Assembly: GCA_021151805.1 (NCBI GenBank)
Contig: JAGKWN010000118.1
Location: 1-11,701, forward strand
DNA from: Cytophagaceae bacterium
Lineage (GTDB): Bacteria; Bacteroidota; Bacteroidia; Cytophagales; Cytophagaceae
DNA: 11,701 nt
Direction: 5' to 3'
Made by a program: the position numbers and the translations under genes. Of the stretch, positions 1 through 7,615 are shown piece by piece (within the stretch, counting starts at the first letter, position 1; each line of letters opens with the position of its first letter). The notes below the pieces were generated by a model, which was not told the origin of the DNA, did not search any database, and saw nothing but the letters and a program-made list of their open reading frames with translations.

Positions 1-69
1 CAGTTACTTTGACTAAATAATTGGTATAAAAATTGAAATAACTTTTACATTAACTATTCCCTATTTGAA

Positions 70-1503
70 ATGAGTGCGTATAAACTTCCTTTATTGTCGT
101 TATTGCTTATTTTAAGTTCTATAGCAACCTCTTTGGGCGCTCCCGGAAACCCTCCGGCGTATGATATCAAAGTTCATATTAAAGGCATCAAACAAGCGGA
201 TACCGTTTACCTGGCCCGTTATTATGCCGACAAACGATATTACCAGGATACGGCATTGGCCGATGCCAAAGGTATGGTTTCATTCAGCGATACTACCCAA
301 CTAAAAGAAGGTATGTATTTTTTACTTCTGCCCGGACAAAAAATATTTGATTTCATTTTAAATCCAAAAAGTTTCTCCATTAGCTTGAATCTGGCAGATG
401 AGAATCTTGTAAAGGGAGCTTCATTTAAAAACTCTCCGGACAATACAGCTTTCTATGATTATCAGAAATTCTTCATGCGCCAGAAAGAAACGGCTGACTC
501 ATTAAACACCTTAATGAAGTCTGCCTCTGACAAACAAAAAGAATCGATCACTAAACAATTGCTTGCGATTGATTCAACCATGCTGAATTACATTCAGACC
601 TACTTAAAAAACAATCCAAAAAGTTTATTCACGTCTATATTGAATACCACCAAAGATATTGATGTACCGCCTGCACCTAAACGCTCAGATGGTTCGATTG
701 ATTCTACGTGGCAGTACCACTATTACAAAAAACATTATTTCGACAATGTAAACTTCAATGATGATCGCTTGATCCGCACACCAGTACTGGTAAGCAAAGT
801 AGACAACTATTTTAAAAACCTAGTTGTACAACGCCCCGACTCAATCATCAAAGAAATTGATATGATTCTGGCCAAATGCGCCAACTCAAAAGATCTGTTT
901 GAATACTTCGTGCGCGACTACACCTACAAGTATGAAACTTCCCAGGTTATGGGCATGGATGCAGTATTCGTGCACCTTGGCAAAGAATATTATATGAAGG
1001 GTAAATGTTTCTGGGCAAGTCCAGAAACAGTAAAGAAAATAAAAGAACGTGTTGAAATTCTCGATCCGTTGCTATTAGGGAAAAAAGCTCCGAACTTATA
1101 CATGACTGACACGACAGGTACTTACAGATACCTGTATGATGTAAAAGCGAAATATACTATTCTGTTCTTCTGGGATTCTCAGTGCGGCCACTGCCAGCAG
1201 GAAACACCGAAACTATACGAGTGGTGGTTAAAAAACCGTTCAAAAGGCATCCAGGTATATGCAGCAAACATTGAACGTAAAGATGAAGAATGGTTGAAAT
1301 TCATTCGTGCAAAAAACATCCGTGAATGGTTGAATGTACGCGACTCTAAAACACATACCGACTTCAAAATCACCTACGATATCTACGCAACACCCGTGTT
1401 GTATGTACTCGACCAGAACAAGATCATTATTGCAAAACGTATCGGGTATGAGAACATTGATGATTTCATCGTTCAATACGAAAAAAGTTTAAAAACAAAA
1501 TAA
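70..1503 (+). CDS. Exported thioredoxin-fold protein with DUF4369/DUF5106-like N-terminal regions
   Basis: This is probably a periplasmic or surface-exposed thiol-disulfide oxidoreductase of the TlpA/ResA-like group common in Bacteroidota; its client proteins are unknown. Residues 1-24 form a signal peptide, with a likely cut after the SLGA at 21-24 and no lipobox cysteine. Residues about 30-110 are beta-rich and resemble DUF4369. A helical, charged stretch runs from about 120 to 190. Residues about 225-335 resemble DUF5106, including the run SQVMGMDAVFVHL at 291-303. The C-terminal thioredoxin fold starts near 336 with GKKAPNL. It carries the redox motif C372-G-H-C375 after FFWDSQ, and the expected cis-proline at P442 in YATPVLYV. 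The length of 477 residues is normal for such fusions. The ATG has no Shine-Dalgarno sequence, as is usual in this phylum, but it opens directly into the signal peptide. The stop overlaps the next start. The fold and redox site are secure; the physiological role is not. Confidence 0.88.
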   Translation: MSAYKLPLLSLLLILSSIATSLGAPGNPPAYDIKVHIKGIKQADTVYLARYYADKRYYQDTALADAKGMVSFSDTTQLKEGMYFLLLPGQKIFDFILNPKSFSISLNLADENLVKGASFKNSPDNTAFYDYQKFFMRQKETADSLNTLMKSASDKQKESITKQLLAIDSTMLNYIQTYLKNNPKSLFTSILNTTKDIDVPPAPKRSDGSIDSTWQYHYYKKHYFDNVNFNDDRLIRTPVLVSKVDNYFKNLVVQRPDSIIKEIDMILAKCANSKDLFEYFVRDYTYKYETSQVMGMDAVFVHLGKEYYMKGKCFWASPETVKKIKERVEILDPLLLGKKAPNLYMTDTTGTYRYLYDVKAKYTILFFWDSQCGHCQQETPKLYEWWLKNRSKGIQVYAANIERKDEEWLKFIRAKNIREWLNVRDSKTHTDFKITYDIYATPVLYVLDQNKIIIAKRIGYENIDDFIVQYEKSLKTK

Positions 1504-2018
1504 TGGCTTTAGCATTTAAAGAATGGGCTTGCATTGTAGATGCACTCGGTAAAGGACGCCAGAGTATTATACTTCGCAAAGGCGGAATTCATGAAGAAGG
1601 CTCAGGGGATTTTGAACTGAAAGGAAAACAGTTTATCCTGTTCCCTACCCTATTTCACCAGGCAGATGAAATGATCAAACCCGACTGGTGGCCGTTCTTA
1701 AGCGATACAAGATTTCATACAACACCTGACAAGGTGGATATTAAATACTACGTGCAGGTGGCAGATGTACAGGTGATCACAGATTGGGAAACAGTAAAGA
1801 AACTTCAACCCTTTCATGCGTGGAAAGAAGAGATTATCCGGGAACGCTTTGAACGCTGGGGTAACAGTATACATCTGCTGATTGTACAGGTGTTTGAGTT
1901 CGGCGCATCTTTCCAGCTTGATCTGCTGCCGGAATACAGTGGCTGCAAGTCGTGGGTGGAAATAAATAAACCCATTGATTTTATTGGAAGACCGATTGTA
2001 AATAAAAGTATTATTTAA
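1503..2018 (+). CDS. DUF1802 family protein
   Basis: This 171-residue protein is predicted to be cytoplasmic and matches the DUF1802 family, whose biochemical role is unknown. Family hallmarks are near the N terminus: FKEWACIVDALGKGRQSIILRKGG at residues 5-28 in broken outline, then the acidic EEGSGDFELKGKQFILFPT and the FHQ triplet at about 51-53. There is no signal peptide or membrane segment. The start codon overlaps the stop of the thioredoxin gene (TAATG at 1501-1505), so the two genes are very probably co-transcribed and translationally coupled. A perfect hairpin terminator follows about 30 bases after the stop. The functional link to an exported oxidoreductase is unclear; the coupling is the only evidence for it. 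Confidence 0.85.
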   Translation: MALAFKEWACIVDALGKGRQSIILRKGGIHEEGSGDFELKGKQFILFPTLFHQADEMIKPDWWPFLSDTRFHTTPDKVDIKYYVQVADVQVITDWETVKKLQPFHAWKEEIIRERFERWGNSIHLLIVQVFEFGASFQLDLLPEYSGCKSWVEINKPIDFIGRPIVNKSII

Positions 2019-2046
2019 ATATCATTACAAGCTAGTGCAATGGCTA

Positions 2047-2073
2047 AAAACTAGGGGCGATGCCCCTAGTTTT
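2047..2073 (+). terminator. Perfect GC-core hairpin after the DUF1802 gene
   Basis: The arms at 2047-2058 and 2062-2073 are perfect 12-base complements (AAAACTAGGGGC and its partner) with a GAT loop. The stem has a strong GGGGC/GCCCC core and ends in TTTT followed by GTT. This is the form of a rho-independent terminator. It closes the thioredoxin-DUF1802 unit, and the symmetrical A and T flanks would also let it work in reverse. It may belong to a dispersed repeat (see the entry for 2047-2095). Confidence 0.75.
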
Positions 2074-2095
2074 GTTATAACAGGCTTTCAGCCTG
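2047..2095. repeat. Tandem pair of perfect three-base-loop hairpins, REP-like
   Basis: The 12-bp hairpin at 2047-2073 is followed after 7 bases by a second perfect hairpin at 2081-2095, with arms CAGGCT and AGCCTG and a TTC loop. Two unrelated palindromes packed head to tail in an intergenic gap are more than a terminator needs. The arrangement resembles REP-type dispersed elements found between genes in many bacteria. Only one copy lies in this window, so the repeat nature is inference; the two hairpins are seen directly. The second hairpin would lie upstream of, or in the leader of, the VF530-family gene. Confidence 0.45.
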
Positions 2096-2126
2096 AACAT
2101 TCCCCATAAACCATAATTGATAACAT

Positions 2127-2345
2127 ATGACCTCTACACAACCCAACAATCCATTGCATGGTAAAACGCTTGAAATGATTTTGAATGAACTTGTAGATGA
2201 ATATGGTTGGGATGAGCTTGGTGAAATTATTAATATCAATTGTTTCAATATCAATCCAAGCATCAAATCAAGTCTTACATTTTTGCGCAAGACTCCGTGG
2301 GCAAGAAAAAAGGCAGAGGATTTGTATTTGAGGATGTCCAAATAA
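2127..2345 (+). CDS. VF530 family (DUF2132) small DNA-binding-like protein
   Basis: This 72-residue soluble protein belongs to the VF530/DUF2132 family, known from the Vibrio fischeri VF530 structure and annotated as DNA-binding by fold similarity. Conserved landmarks are NNPLHGKTLEMIL at 7-19, LVDEYGWDELG at 22-32, CFNINPSIKSSL at 39-50 and FLRKTPWARKKAEDLY at 52-67. The full family length is present. The ATG at 2127 lies 109 bases after the DUF1802 stop and has no Shine-Dalgarno sequence. The gene is probably monocistronic because hairpins lie on both sides. Its last two codons and stop fall inside the left arm of the long terminator at 2339-2407. The family call is secure; DNA binding in this organism is inference. 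Confidence 0.88.
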   Translation: MTSTQPNNPLHGKTLEMILNELVDEYGWDELGEIININCFNINPSIKSSLTFLRKTPWARKKAEDLYLRMSK

Positions 2346-2407
2346 ATAAAAACAAAAAGAGGGGGTTGAAACGTATTCAAATCCCTCTTTTTGTTTTTAT
2401 TTATTTG
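2339..2407. terminator. Two-way terminator: 25-bp perfect inverted repeat between convergent genes
   Basis: The arms at 2339-2363 and 2383-2407 are perfect complements over 25 bases. The GAGGG/CCCTC core lies at the loop end and long A/T runs form the outer stem. Within the 19-base middle, TTGAA at 2366-2370 and TTCAA at 2376-2380 can pair again around the loop ACGTA. Both strands end in a U-rich tract, so it should stop the VF530 gene on the plus strand and the M20D gene on the minus strand. The left arm includes the VF530 stop codon, and the right arm ends one base before the M20D stop codon. Confidence 0.88.
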
Positions 2408-2408
2408 T

Positions 2409-3599
2409 TTACGCCTTCAACTCTTTTACTGCCAGCCAGGCCATCAAGCCCGTACCTGTCTGCAAGGCTTTCTCGTCAATATCGAATGTTGGTGTGTGGA
2501 CGCCGGAAGTAATGCCGCGTTCTTCGTTACGAATTCCTAAACGGTAAAAACAAGCGTCAATTTCCTGTGAATAATATGCAAAGTCTTCTGCAGCCATCCA
2601 CAGATCCAGATCAACTACATTCTCTTCACCTAAAAATTCTACTGCCGCTTCTTTCATACGTTTCGCTAATGCGGGTGCATTCTGTAAAAACGGATAGCCA
2701 TCTTTGATATCAATCTCACATGTTGCTCCCATAGACTCTGCAATTCCTTCCGCCATCTTTCTGATACGCTTCTTTGCTTCTGCACGCCACTCTTCATTCA
2801 GCGTTCTGAATGTACCTTCAATATTTACTTCATCAGGAATTACATTGGTTGCACCCATGCCCGTAATTTTTCCGAAAGATAAAACGGCCGGAATACGCGG
2901 GTCGCAATTTCTGCTGATCACTTGTTGCAGCGCAACAATTATATGAGAAGCAATCAGGATAGGGTCCACGTTTTTATCAGGCATGGCCGCGTGACCGCCT
3001 TTACCTTTTACAGTAATGTATATCTCATCGGCACTGGCCATGTACATGCCTTCTCTAAAACCTACCTTGCCGGCAGGAATTAAAGCCATCACATGCTGAC
3101 CAATGATATTTGCTGGAGATGGATTTTGAAGCACACCTTCTTTGATCATTAAAGATGCGCCGCCGGGAAATTTCTCTTCACCGGGTTGAAAAATCAATTT
3201 GATTGTCCCTTCAAACTGATCGGTAATCTGACTTAATATTTTTGCTGTACCCAGTAAAGACGACGTATGTACATCGTGCCCACAAGCATGCATAACGCCG
3301 ATGTTTGTAGACTTATAGGGAACATCATTTTTTTCTTCGATTGGGAGGGCATCCATATCCGCACGTAACGCTACAACTTTTGAAGCAGGATTCTTTCCTT
3401 CAATCAATGCAACAACACCTGTACCGGCAATGCCTACTTCATGCTTAACACCAAAAGATGTCAGCAGATCCGAAACGTATTTACAAGTATTGTACTCTTC
3501 AAACGACAACTCAGGATTTGCATGAATGTGTCTTCTATATCCAATAACCTCTTCTGAAATACTTGCAGCTAGTTGCTGTATACGGTGTTTAACTTCCAT
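2409..3599 (-). CDS. M20D family metallo-amidohydrolase
   Basis: This is a cytoplasmic zinc or manganese amidohydrolase of peptidase family M20D, the group of hippurate hydrolase, N-acyl-amino-acid amidohydrolases and IAA-amino-acid hydrolases. Metal ligands expected for the family are all visible: C106 and H108 in MHACGHDVH (103-111), E141-E142 in FQPGEE, H169 in GQHVM, and H368 in GVHTP. RADMDALPI at 79-87 and the AAEDFAYY segment near 336-343 are also typical. The inserted dimerisation domain covers about 185-295 and contains GGHAA at 201-205. The length of 396 residues is normal and there is no signal peptide. The start lies two bases after the stop of the SPOR gene, so both come from one transcript. 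The substrate cannot be read from sequence. One family member (YkuR type) deacetylates N-acetyl-diaminopimelate, but nothing here establishes that role. Confidence 0.92.
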   Translation of the reverse strand: MEVKHRIQQLAASISEEVIGYRRHIHANPELSFEEYNTCKYVSDLLTSFGVKHEVGIAGTGVVALIEGKNPASKVVALRADMDALPIEEKNDVPYKSTNIGVMHACGHDVHTSSLLGTAKILSQITDQFEGTIKLIFQPGEEKFPGGASLMIKEGVLQNPSPANIIGQHVMALIPAGKVGFREGMYMASADEIYITVKGKGGHAAMPDKNVDPILIASHIIVALQQVISRNCDPRIPAVLSFGKITGMGATNVIPDEVNIEGTFRTLNEEWRAEAKKRIRKMAEGIAESMGATCEIDIKDGYPFLQNAPALAKRMKEAAVEFLGEENVVDLDLWMAAEDFAYYSQEIDACFYRLGIRNEERGITSGVHTPTFDIDEKALQTGTGLMAWLAVKELKA

Positions 3600-3601
3600 T
3601 T

Positions 3602-4117
3602 TTAACGAATCAAATTTATCTGATCGGGTACAATCATTGAATTTGGGAAATGCACCTTTAAATCGCTCAATATATAGCTGGCTTCTACTCTGTCTGTAAA
3701 ATCACCAACCTTTACACGAAAGCTTGGCTGCTTGTATTGAGTATATACATCCATGTCCGAATCAACTGCATATACCTGTTTACGTATATTCAATGCTTCA
3801 TCGCTGCTTGATCCTGTATAGATAAGAATACGGTATCCCTGAACAACATTATTTTTATTGATCATTGCAAGCGAATCTGATCTGAGCTTTGCTTTTTTTG
3901 CAAGATCATTCGGAAACGTTGTAGCTACAGGATTTTTAACCGTTTGTTTTGAGCTGATCGTATCCGGGTTTGTGAAATTTGGACGAACAGCACTCAAATC
4001 TTCGTAATAAGATTCAATATTTCCTTTATGCTTTTGCGACATTGCTGCACAAGAGCTCAATGCAATCATACAAACAACAGAAATAAAGTTGAGCGAATTT
4101 TTCATAACAGCATTCAT
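3602..4117 (-). CDS. SPOR-domain lipoprotein
   Basis: This is a predicted lipoprotein that probably binds peptidoglycan. Residues 1-22 form a signal sequence ending in the lipobox L20-S-S-C23, so the mature protein starts at C23. A low-complexity, polar linker covers about 25-90. The SPOR domain covers about 92-166, with GYRILIYTG at 94-102 and QPSFRVKVGDF at 130-140, the pattern usual for Bacteroidota SPOR proteins. SPOR domains bind glycan strands lacking stem peptides, often at division sites; that is family knowledge. An in-frame ATG at codon 5 (4105) would give the more typical MKNSLNF lipoprotein start and may be the real one. The gene lies 25 bases after secA and two bases before the M20D gene, with no terminator between, so it appears to be part of the secA transcript. 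Confidence 0.85.
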   Translation of the reverse strand: MNAVMKNSLNFISVVCMIALSSCAAMSQKHKGNIESYYEDLSAVRPNFTNPDTISSKQTVKNPVATTFPNDLAKKAKLRSDSLAMINKNNVVQGYRILIYTGSSSDEALNIRKQVYAVDSDMDVYTQYKQPSFRVKVGDFTDRVEASYILSDLKVHFPNSMIVPDQINLIR

Positions 4118-4142
4118 TTAATCCCGGATCTTACGTACTAAA

Positions 4143-7100
4143 CTATTCTTCTATCAGCACACATTTGTTGTTTAACAAATCGTCTTCAACAGCTTTGTAT
4201 TTTATGTCACGCTTAACGCTTCCATCCATATATTGAACAGAAACTTTATCGTTTCTATTTGCTACTTTCTGAGAACGTACCGGCTCAGCTTTCGGTGGCG
4301 CCGGAGCTTCTGCTTGCGGCTGCGCACTGTTACCTCCGCCAAATGCCGATCCTGCTTCGTCTTTCGTCTCTTTATATTTTGGCTGCTGCTGTACAGGCTG
4401 CTGTCTCATTTCTCTTACAGGGACATTATTCTGATCCTGCTTTGGAATATCTGCTTTGAACAAGAACGAAACGATATCTGCATTTACTGTATAAACAAAT
4501 TTCTTGAACAGTTCGAAACCTTCAAACTTATAGATCAACAATGGATCCTTTTGTTCATATGCTGCATTCTGTACAGATTGTTTCAATTCATCCATTTCAC
4601 GTAAATGATCTTTCCAATGTAAGTCAATTACAGAAAGTGTGATGTAGCGTTCTATCGATTGCTCAAGTGTTTGTGAATCCTGCTTTGCAAGTTCTTTCAG
4701 CGGAGCAATGATGTTGATATTTCTTTTCCCATCCGTAAATGGAATTACAATGTTTTCAATGCTATCACCACGGCTTGCAAGCAACTCTGTGAACGTTGGC
4801 ATTGTCTTTTCTTTAATAAGCTTGATCTTCTGTTCGTAGTGAGCAAGCACTTCATCATACAATGCTTTAACCAATACATTACCTGCCGACTGATTGAATA
4901 CTTCTTTTGTAATATCCGGAATAACGCCGAACATACTTATCGCACGCATTTTGAAGTTGTCGTAATCTTTCGTTGCCTGAGATCCTAAAACCATATCTTC
5001 ACACAGATCGAAGATCATGTTCAGGATATCCAATTTTAAACGCTCTCCATACAATGCATTTTTACGACGTTTGTAAATCACTACACGTTGTGAGTTCATT
5101 ACGTTATCATATTCAAGCAAACGCTTACGTTGACCGAAGTTGTTCTCTTCAACTTTTTTCTGTGCACGTTCAATGGAATTTGAGATCATAGAATGCTGAA
5201 TTACTTCACCTTCTTTATACCCCATACGATCCATGAATTTCGCAATACGGTCTGAACCGAATAAACGCATCAGGTTATCTTCAAGACTCACAAAGAACTG
5301 AGAAGAACCCGGATCACCCTGACGACCGGCACGACCACGCAGCTGTCTGTCTACACGTCTTGATTCGTGACGTTCCGTACCGATGATTGCCAAACCTCCC
5401 GAAGCTTTTGATTCAGGAGTTAGTTTAATATCTGTACCACGACCCGCCATGTTGGTAGCAATAGTTACAGTACCCGGCTTACCTGCTTCTGCTACAATAT
5501 CTGCTTCTTTTGCATGTAGCTTGGCATTCAATACCTGGTGCTTGATGTTGCGCATCTTCAGCATACGGCTCAACAACTCTGAAATATCTACAGAGGTCGT
5601 ACCCACCAATACCGGACGACCTTTTTGAGTAAGCTCAACAATCTCTTCCGCTACTGCATTATATTTTTCACGTGTTGTCTTGTATACTTTATCCTGTTCA
5701 TCCTGGCGTGCAATCGCACGGTTAGTAGGAACAACAACAACATCCAGTTCATAGATCTGCTGGAATTCTGCTTCTTCTGTTTCGGCAGTACCTGTCATAC
5801 CTGACAGTTTGTGGTACATACGGAAATAATTCTGTAATGTGATGGTTGCGTATGTCTGTGTAGCTTCTTCTACACGTACATTTTCTTTTGCTTCAAGGGC
5901 CTGGTGTAACCCATCAGAATAACGGCGGCCATCCATGATACGGCCTGTCTGCTCATCAACAATCTTTACCTTGCCGTCCATGATCACATAGTCGGTATCT
6001 TTTTCAAACAAGGTATATGCTTTTAATAACTGCTGCAGCGTGTGAATACGTTCCTGCTTGATAGAATATTCGCTCAACAGTTTTTCAGTCTGCTCCATAC
6101 GTTCCTGGTCAGAGATCGATTTGTCTTTTTCGATCTTGGCTAATTCAGAACCTATATCAGGAAGTACAAACAGGGTTGCATCTTCCTGTTCACCTGTAAT
6201 AAAGTCAACACCTTTCTCTGTAAAATCAACCTGGTTGTGTTTTTCATCAATAACAAAATACAATGGAGCATCCGCTTCCGGCATGCGCTTATTGTTTTCT
6301 GCCATGTATTCGTTTTCGGCTTTCTGTAAAATTGCTTTTACACCTGTTTCGCTCAATTGCTTGATCAATGGCTTATAACCAGGGTAGCCTCTGTATGCTC
6401 TTAATAATTCCAGTCCGGCTTCTTTTTCTTTACCTGCTGCAATATATTTTTTCGCTTCAACCAGGAAGTTATTAATCAATTTCTTTTGTTCTTCCAATAC
6501 ACGCTGAATACGTGGTTTCAGTTCAGCAAATTCATGTTGATCGCCTTTCGGCACCGGACCAGAGATAATCAACGGTGTACGTGCATCATCAATCAATACT
6601 GAATCGACCTCATCCACCATTGCATAATGGTGACCGCGTTGTACCAGGTCATCCTTATCGGTAGCCATGTTATCGCGCAGATAATCAAAACCGAATTCAT
6701 TATTTGTTCCGTATGTGATATCAGCACGGTATGCATCTCGTCTTGCTTCGGAGTTTGGCTGATACTTATCGATACAATCCACGCTGATGCCATGGAATTC
6801 AAATAATGGCGCCATCCATTCGCTATCGCGTTTTGCAAGGTAGTCGTTTACTGTTACCACGTGTACCCCTCTGCCGGCTAATGCGTTCAGGTATGCAGGA
6901 AGCGTTGCTACAAGCGTTTTACCTTCCCCTGTACCCATCTCAGAGATCTTACCGTGGTGCAATACCATACCACCGATCAACTGTACATCGAAGTGTTGCA
7001 TCTCCCAGGTAACTTCTGTACCTGCAGCGATCCATTTGCTGCTCCATTCAGCCGTATTGCCATTGATCTGAACATTTTTCTTTTTAGCAGCAATTTCAAT

Positions 7101-7508
7101 ATCCATTGGAGTTGCTGTAACCGTAAGCTTACCGTTCTCTTTCCATCTGCGGGCTGTTTCTTTAACAACAGCGAATGCCTGCGGCAATACCTTTTCAAGT
7201 GACTTTTCTAACTCTTTATTTCTTTCCAGTTCCAGTTTATCGATCTCCTGAAAAATCACTTCCTTCTGATCTATTGTTAGCTCCGGATTAGAAGCAACTT
7301 TATCATGATAGGCTTTTATCTGCTTATCAATGTCGCTCAGGTCTGCATTTATAATGCTTTTGATCTTTTCGGTTTGAGCTCTCAGTTGATCATCACTCAA
7401 TACATGGAGTTTTGCAAACTCTGCATTGATCTGTTCAACTACAGGTTGTAATTTTTTAATATCGCGGCCGGATTTTGTGCCGAATAATTTTGCTAAAATG
7501 CCTAACAT
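4143..7508 (-). CDS. secA: Preprotein translocase ATPase SecA
   Basis: SecA is the ATPase motor that drives unfolded preproteins through the SecYEG channel at the inner membrane. The Walker A motif is MGTGEGKT at 191-198 and the Walker B/DEVD box is at 299-302, followed by DDARTPLIISG. The preprotein cross-linking region and second nucleotide-binding domain follow, with TGRIMDGRRYSDGLHQA near 521-537, MTGTAETE at 571-578, NMAGRGTDI at 686-694 and GTERHESRR...GRAGRQGD around 710-732. An extra helical segment, about 325-410, is present after the DEVD box; other Bacteroidota SecA proteins carry one there. This raises the length to 1,121 residues, against about 900 in E. coli. After about residue 1028 comes a Gln/Pro/Ala-rich linker and a short tail ending in NNKCVLIEE. 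The usual CxCx8C(H/C) zinc tail is absent. The start MLGILAKLFG is the typical SecA N terminus. Confidence 0.98.
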   Translation of the reverse strand: MLGILAKLFGTKSGRDIKKLQPVVEQINAEFAKLHVLSDDQLRAQTEKIKSIINADLSDIDKQIKAYHDKVASNPELTIDQKEVIFQEIDKLELERNKELEKSLEKVLPQAFAVVKETARRWKENGKLTVTATPMDIEIAAKKKNVQINGNTAEWSSKWIAAGTEVTWEMQHFDVQLIGGMVLHHGKISEMGTGEGKTLVATLPAYLNALAGRGVHVVTVNDYLAKRDSEWMAPLFEFHGISVDCIDKYQPNSEARRDAYRADITYGTNNEFGFDYLRDNMATDKDDLVQRGHHYAMVDEVDSVLIDDARTPLIISGPVPKGDQHEFAELKPRIQRVLEEQKKLINNFLVEAKKYIAAGKEKEAGLELLRAYRGYPGYKPLIKQLSETGVKAILQKAENEYMAENNKRMPEADAPLYFVIDEKHNQVDFTEKGVDFITGEQEDATLFVLPDIGSELAKIEKDKSISDQERMEQTEKLLSEYSIKQERIHTLQQLLKAYTLFEKDTDYVIMDGKVKIVDEQTGRIMDGRRYSDGLHQALEAKENVRVEEATQTYATITLQNYFRMYHKLSGMTGTAETEEAEFQQIYELDVVVVPTNRAIARQDEQDKVYKTTREKYNAVAEEIVELTQKGRPVLVGTTSVDISELLSRMLKMRNIKHQVLNAKLHAKEADIVAEAGKPGTVTIATNMAGRGTDIKLTPESKASGGLAIIGTERHESRRVDRQLRGRAGRQGDPGSSQFFVSLEDNLMRLFGSDRIAKFMDRMGYKEGEVIQHSMISNSIERAQKKVEENNFGQRKRLLEYDNVMNSQRVVIYKRRKNALYGERLKLDILNMIFDLCEDMVLGSQATKDYDNFKMRAISMFGVIPDITKEVFNQSAGNVLVKALYDEVLAHYEQKIKLIKEKTMPTFTELLASRGDSIENIVIPFTDGKRNINIIAPLKELAKQDSQTLEQSIERYITLSVIDLHWKDHLREMDELKQSVQNAAYEQKDPLLIYKFEGFELFKKFVYTVNADIVSFLFKADIPKQDQNNVPVREMRQQPVQQQPKYKETKDEAGSAFGGGNSAQPQAEAPAPPKAEPVRSQKVANRNDKVSVQYMDGSVKRDIKYKAVEDDLLNNKCVLIEE

Positions 7509-7615
7509 GTTATTTATAAAACTTAATTGAAATCTTACTTAAGTAAACTATTTGAAGTATGGTTAAAAGAGCCAAATAGTGTTTTTAAATGTACGAATTA
7601 TAACTGATTTAGCCT
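7509..7615. promoter_or_regulatory. secA leader region with small inverted repeats
   Basis: This 107-base gap between dapF and secA is very AT-rich. It holds a perfect 12-base palindrome, TTACTTAAGTAA (7535-7546), and an 8-base inverted repeat, ACTATTTG at 7547-7554 with CAAATAGT at 7573-7580. No clear terminator for dapF is visible. No match to the Bacteroidota -7 element TAnnTTTG with a properly spaced -33 TTG was found on the minus strand. As the largest gap in the minus-strand run, it is the likeliest site of a separate secA promoter, but that rests on position rather than on a motif. Confidence 0.3.

Noticed and set aside
21..46. Possible promoter for the thioredoxin gene: TTG at 21-23 and TAACTTTT at 39-46
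   Set aside because: The -7-like element matches 5 of 6 fixed positions of TAnnTTTG, but the spacer of 15 bases is shorter than the usual 17-23 and the region is too AT-rich for this to be meaningful.
2075..2512. Open frames overlapping the VF530 gene on the minus strand (2075-2380) and running across the terminator on the plus strand (2240-2512)
   Set aside because: Their translations include the A/T-rich terminator arms (repeated FVFIYL-type strings) and conflict with clear family matches to VF530 and M20D.
4233..4604. Plus-strand open frames inside secA, including this one of 123 codons and others at 6058-6378 and 5383-5628
   Set aside because: They lie entirely within a well-supported secA on the other strand, show no recognisable domain and have skewed composition. 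They are antisense shadows.
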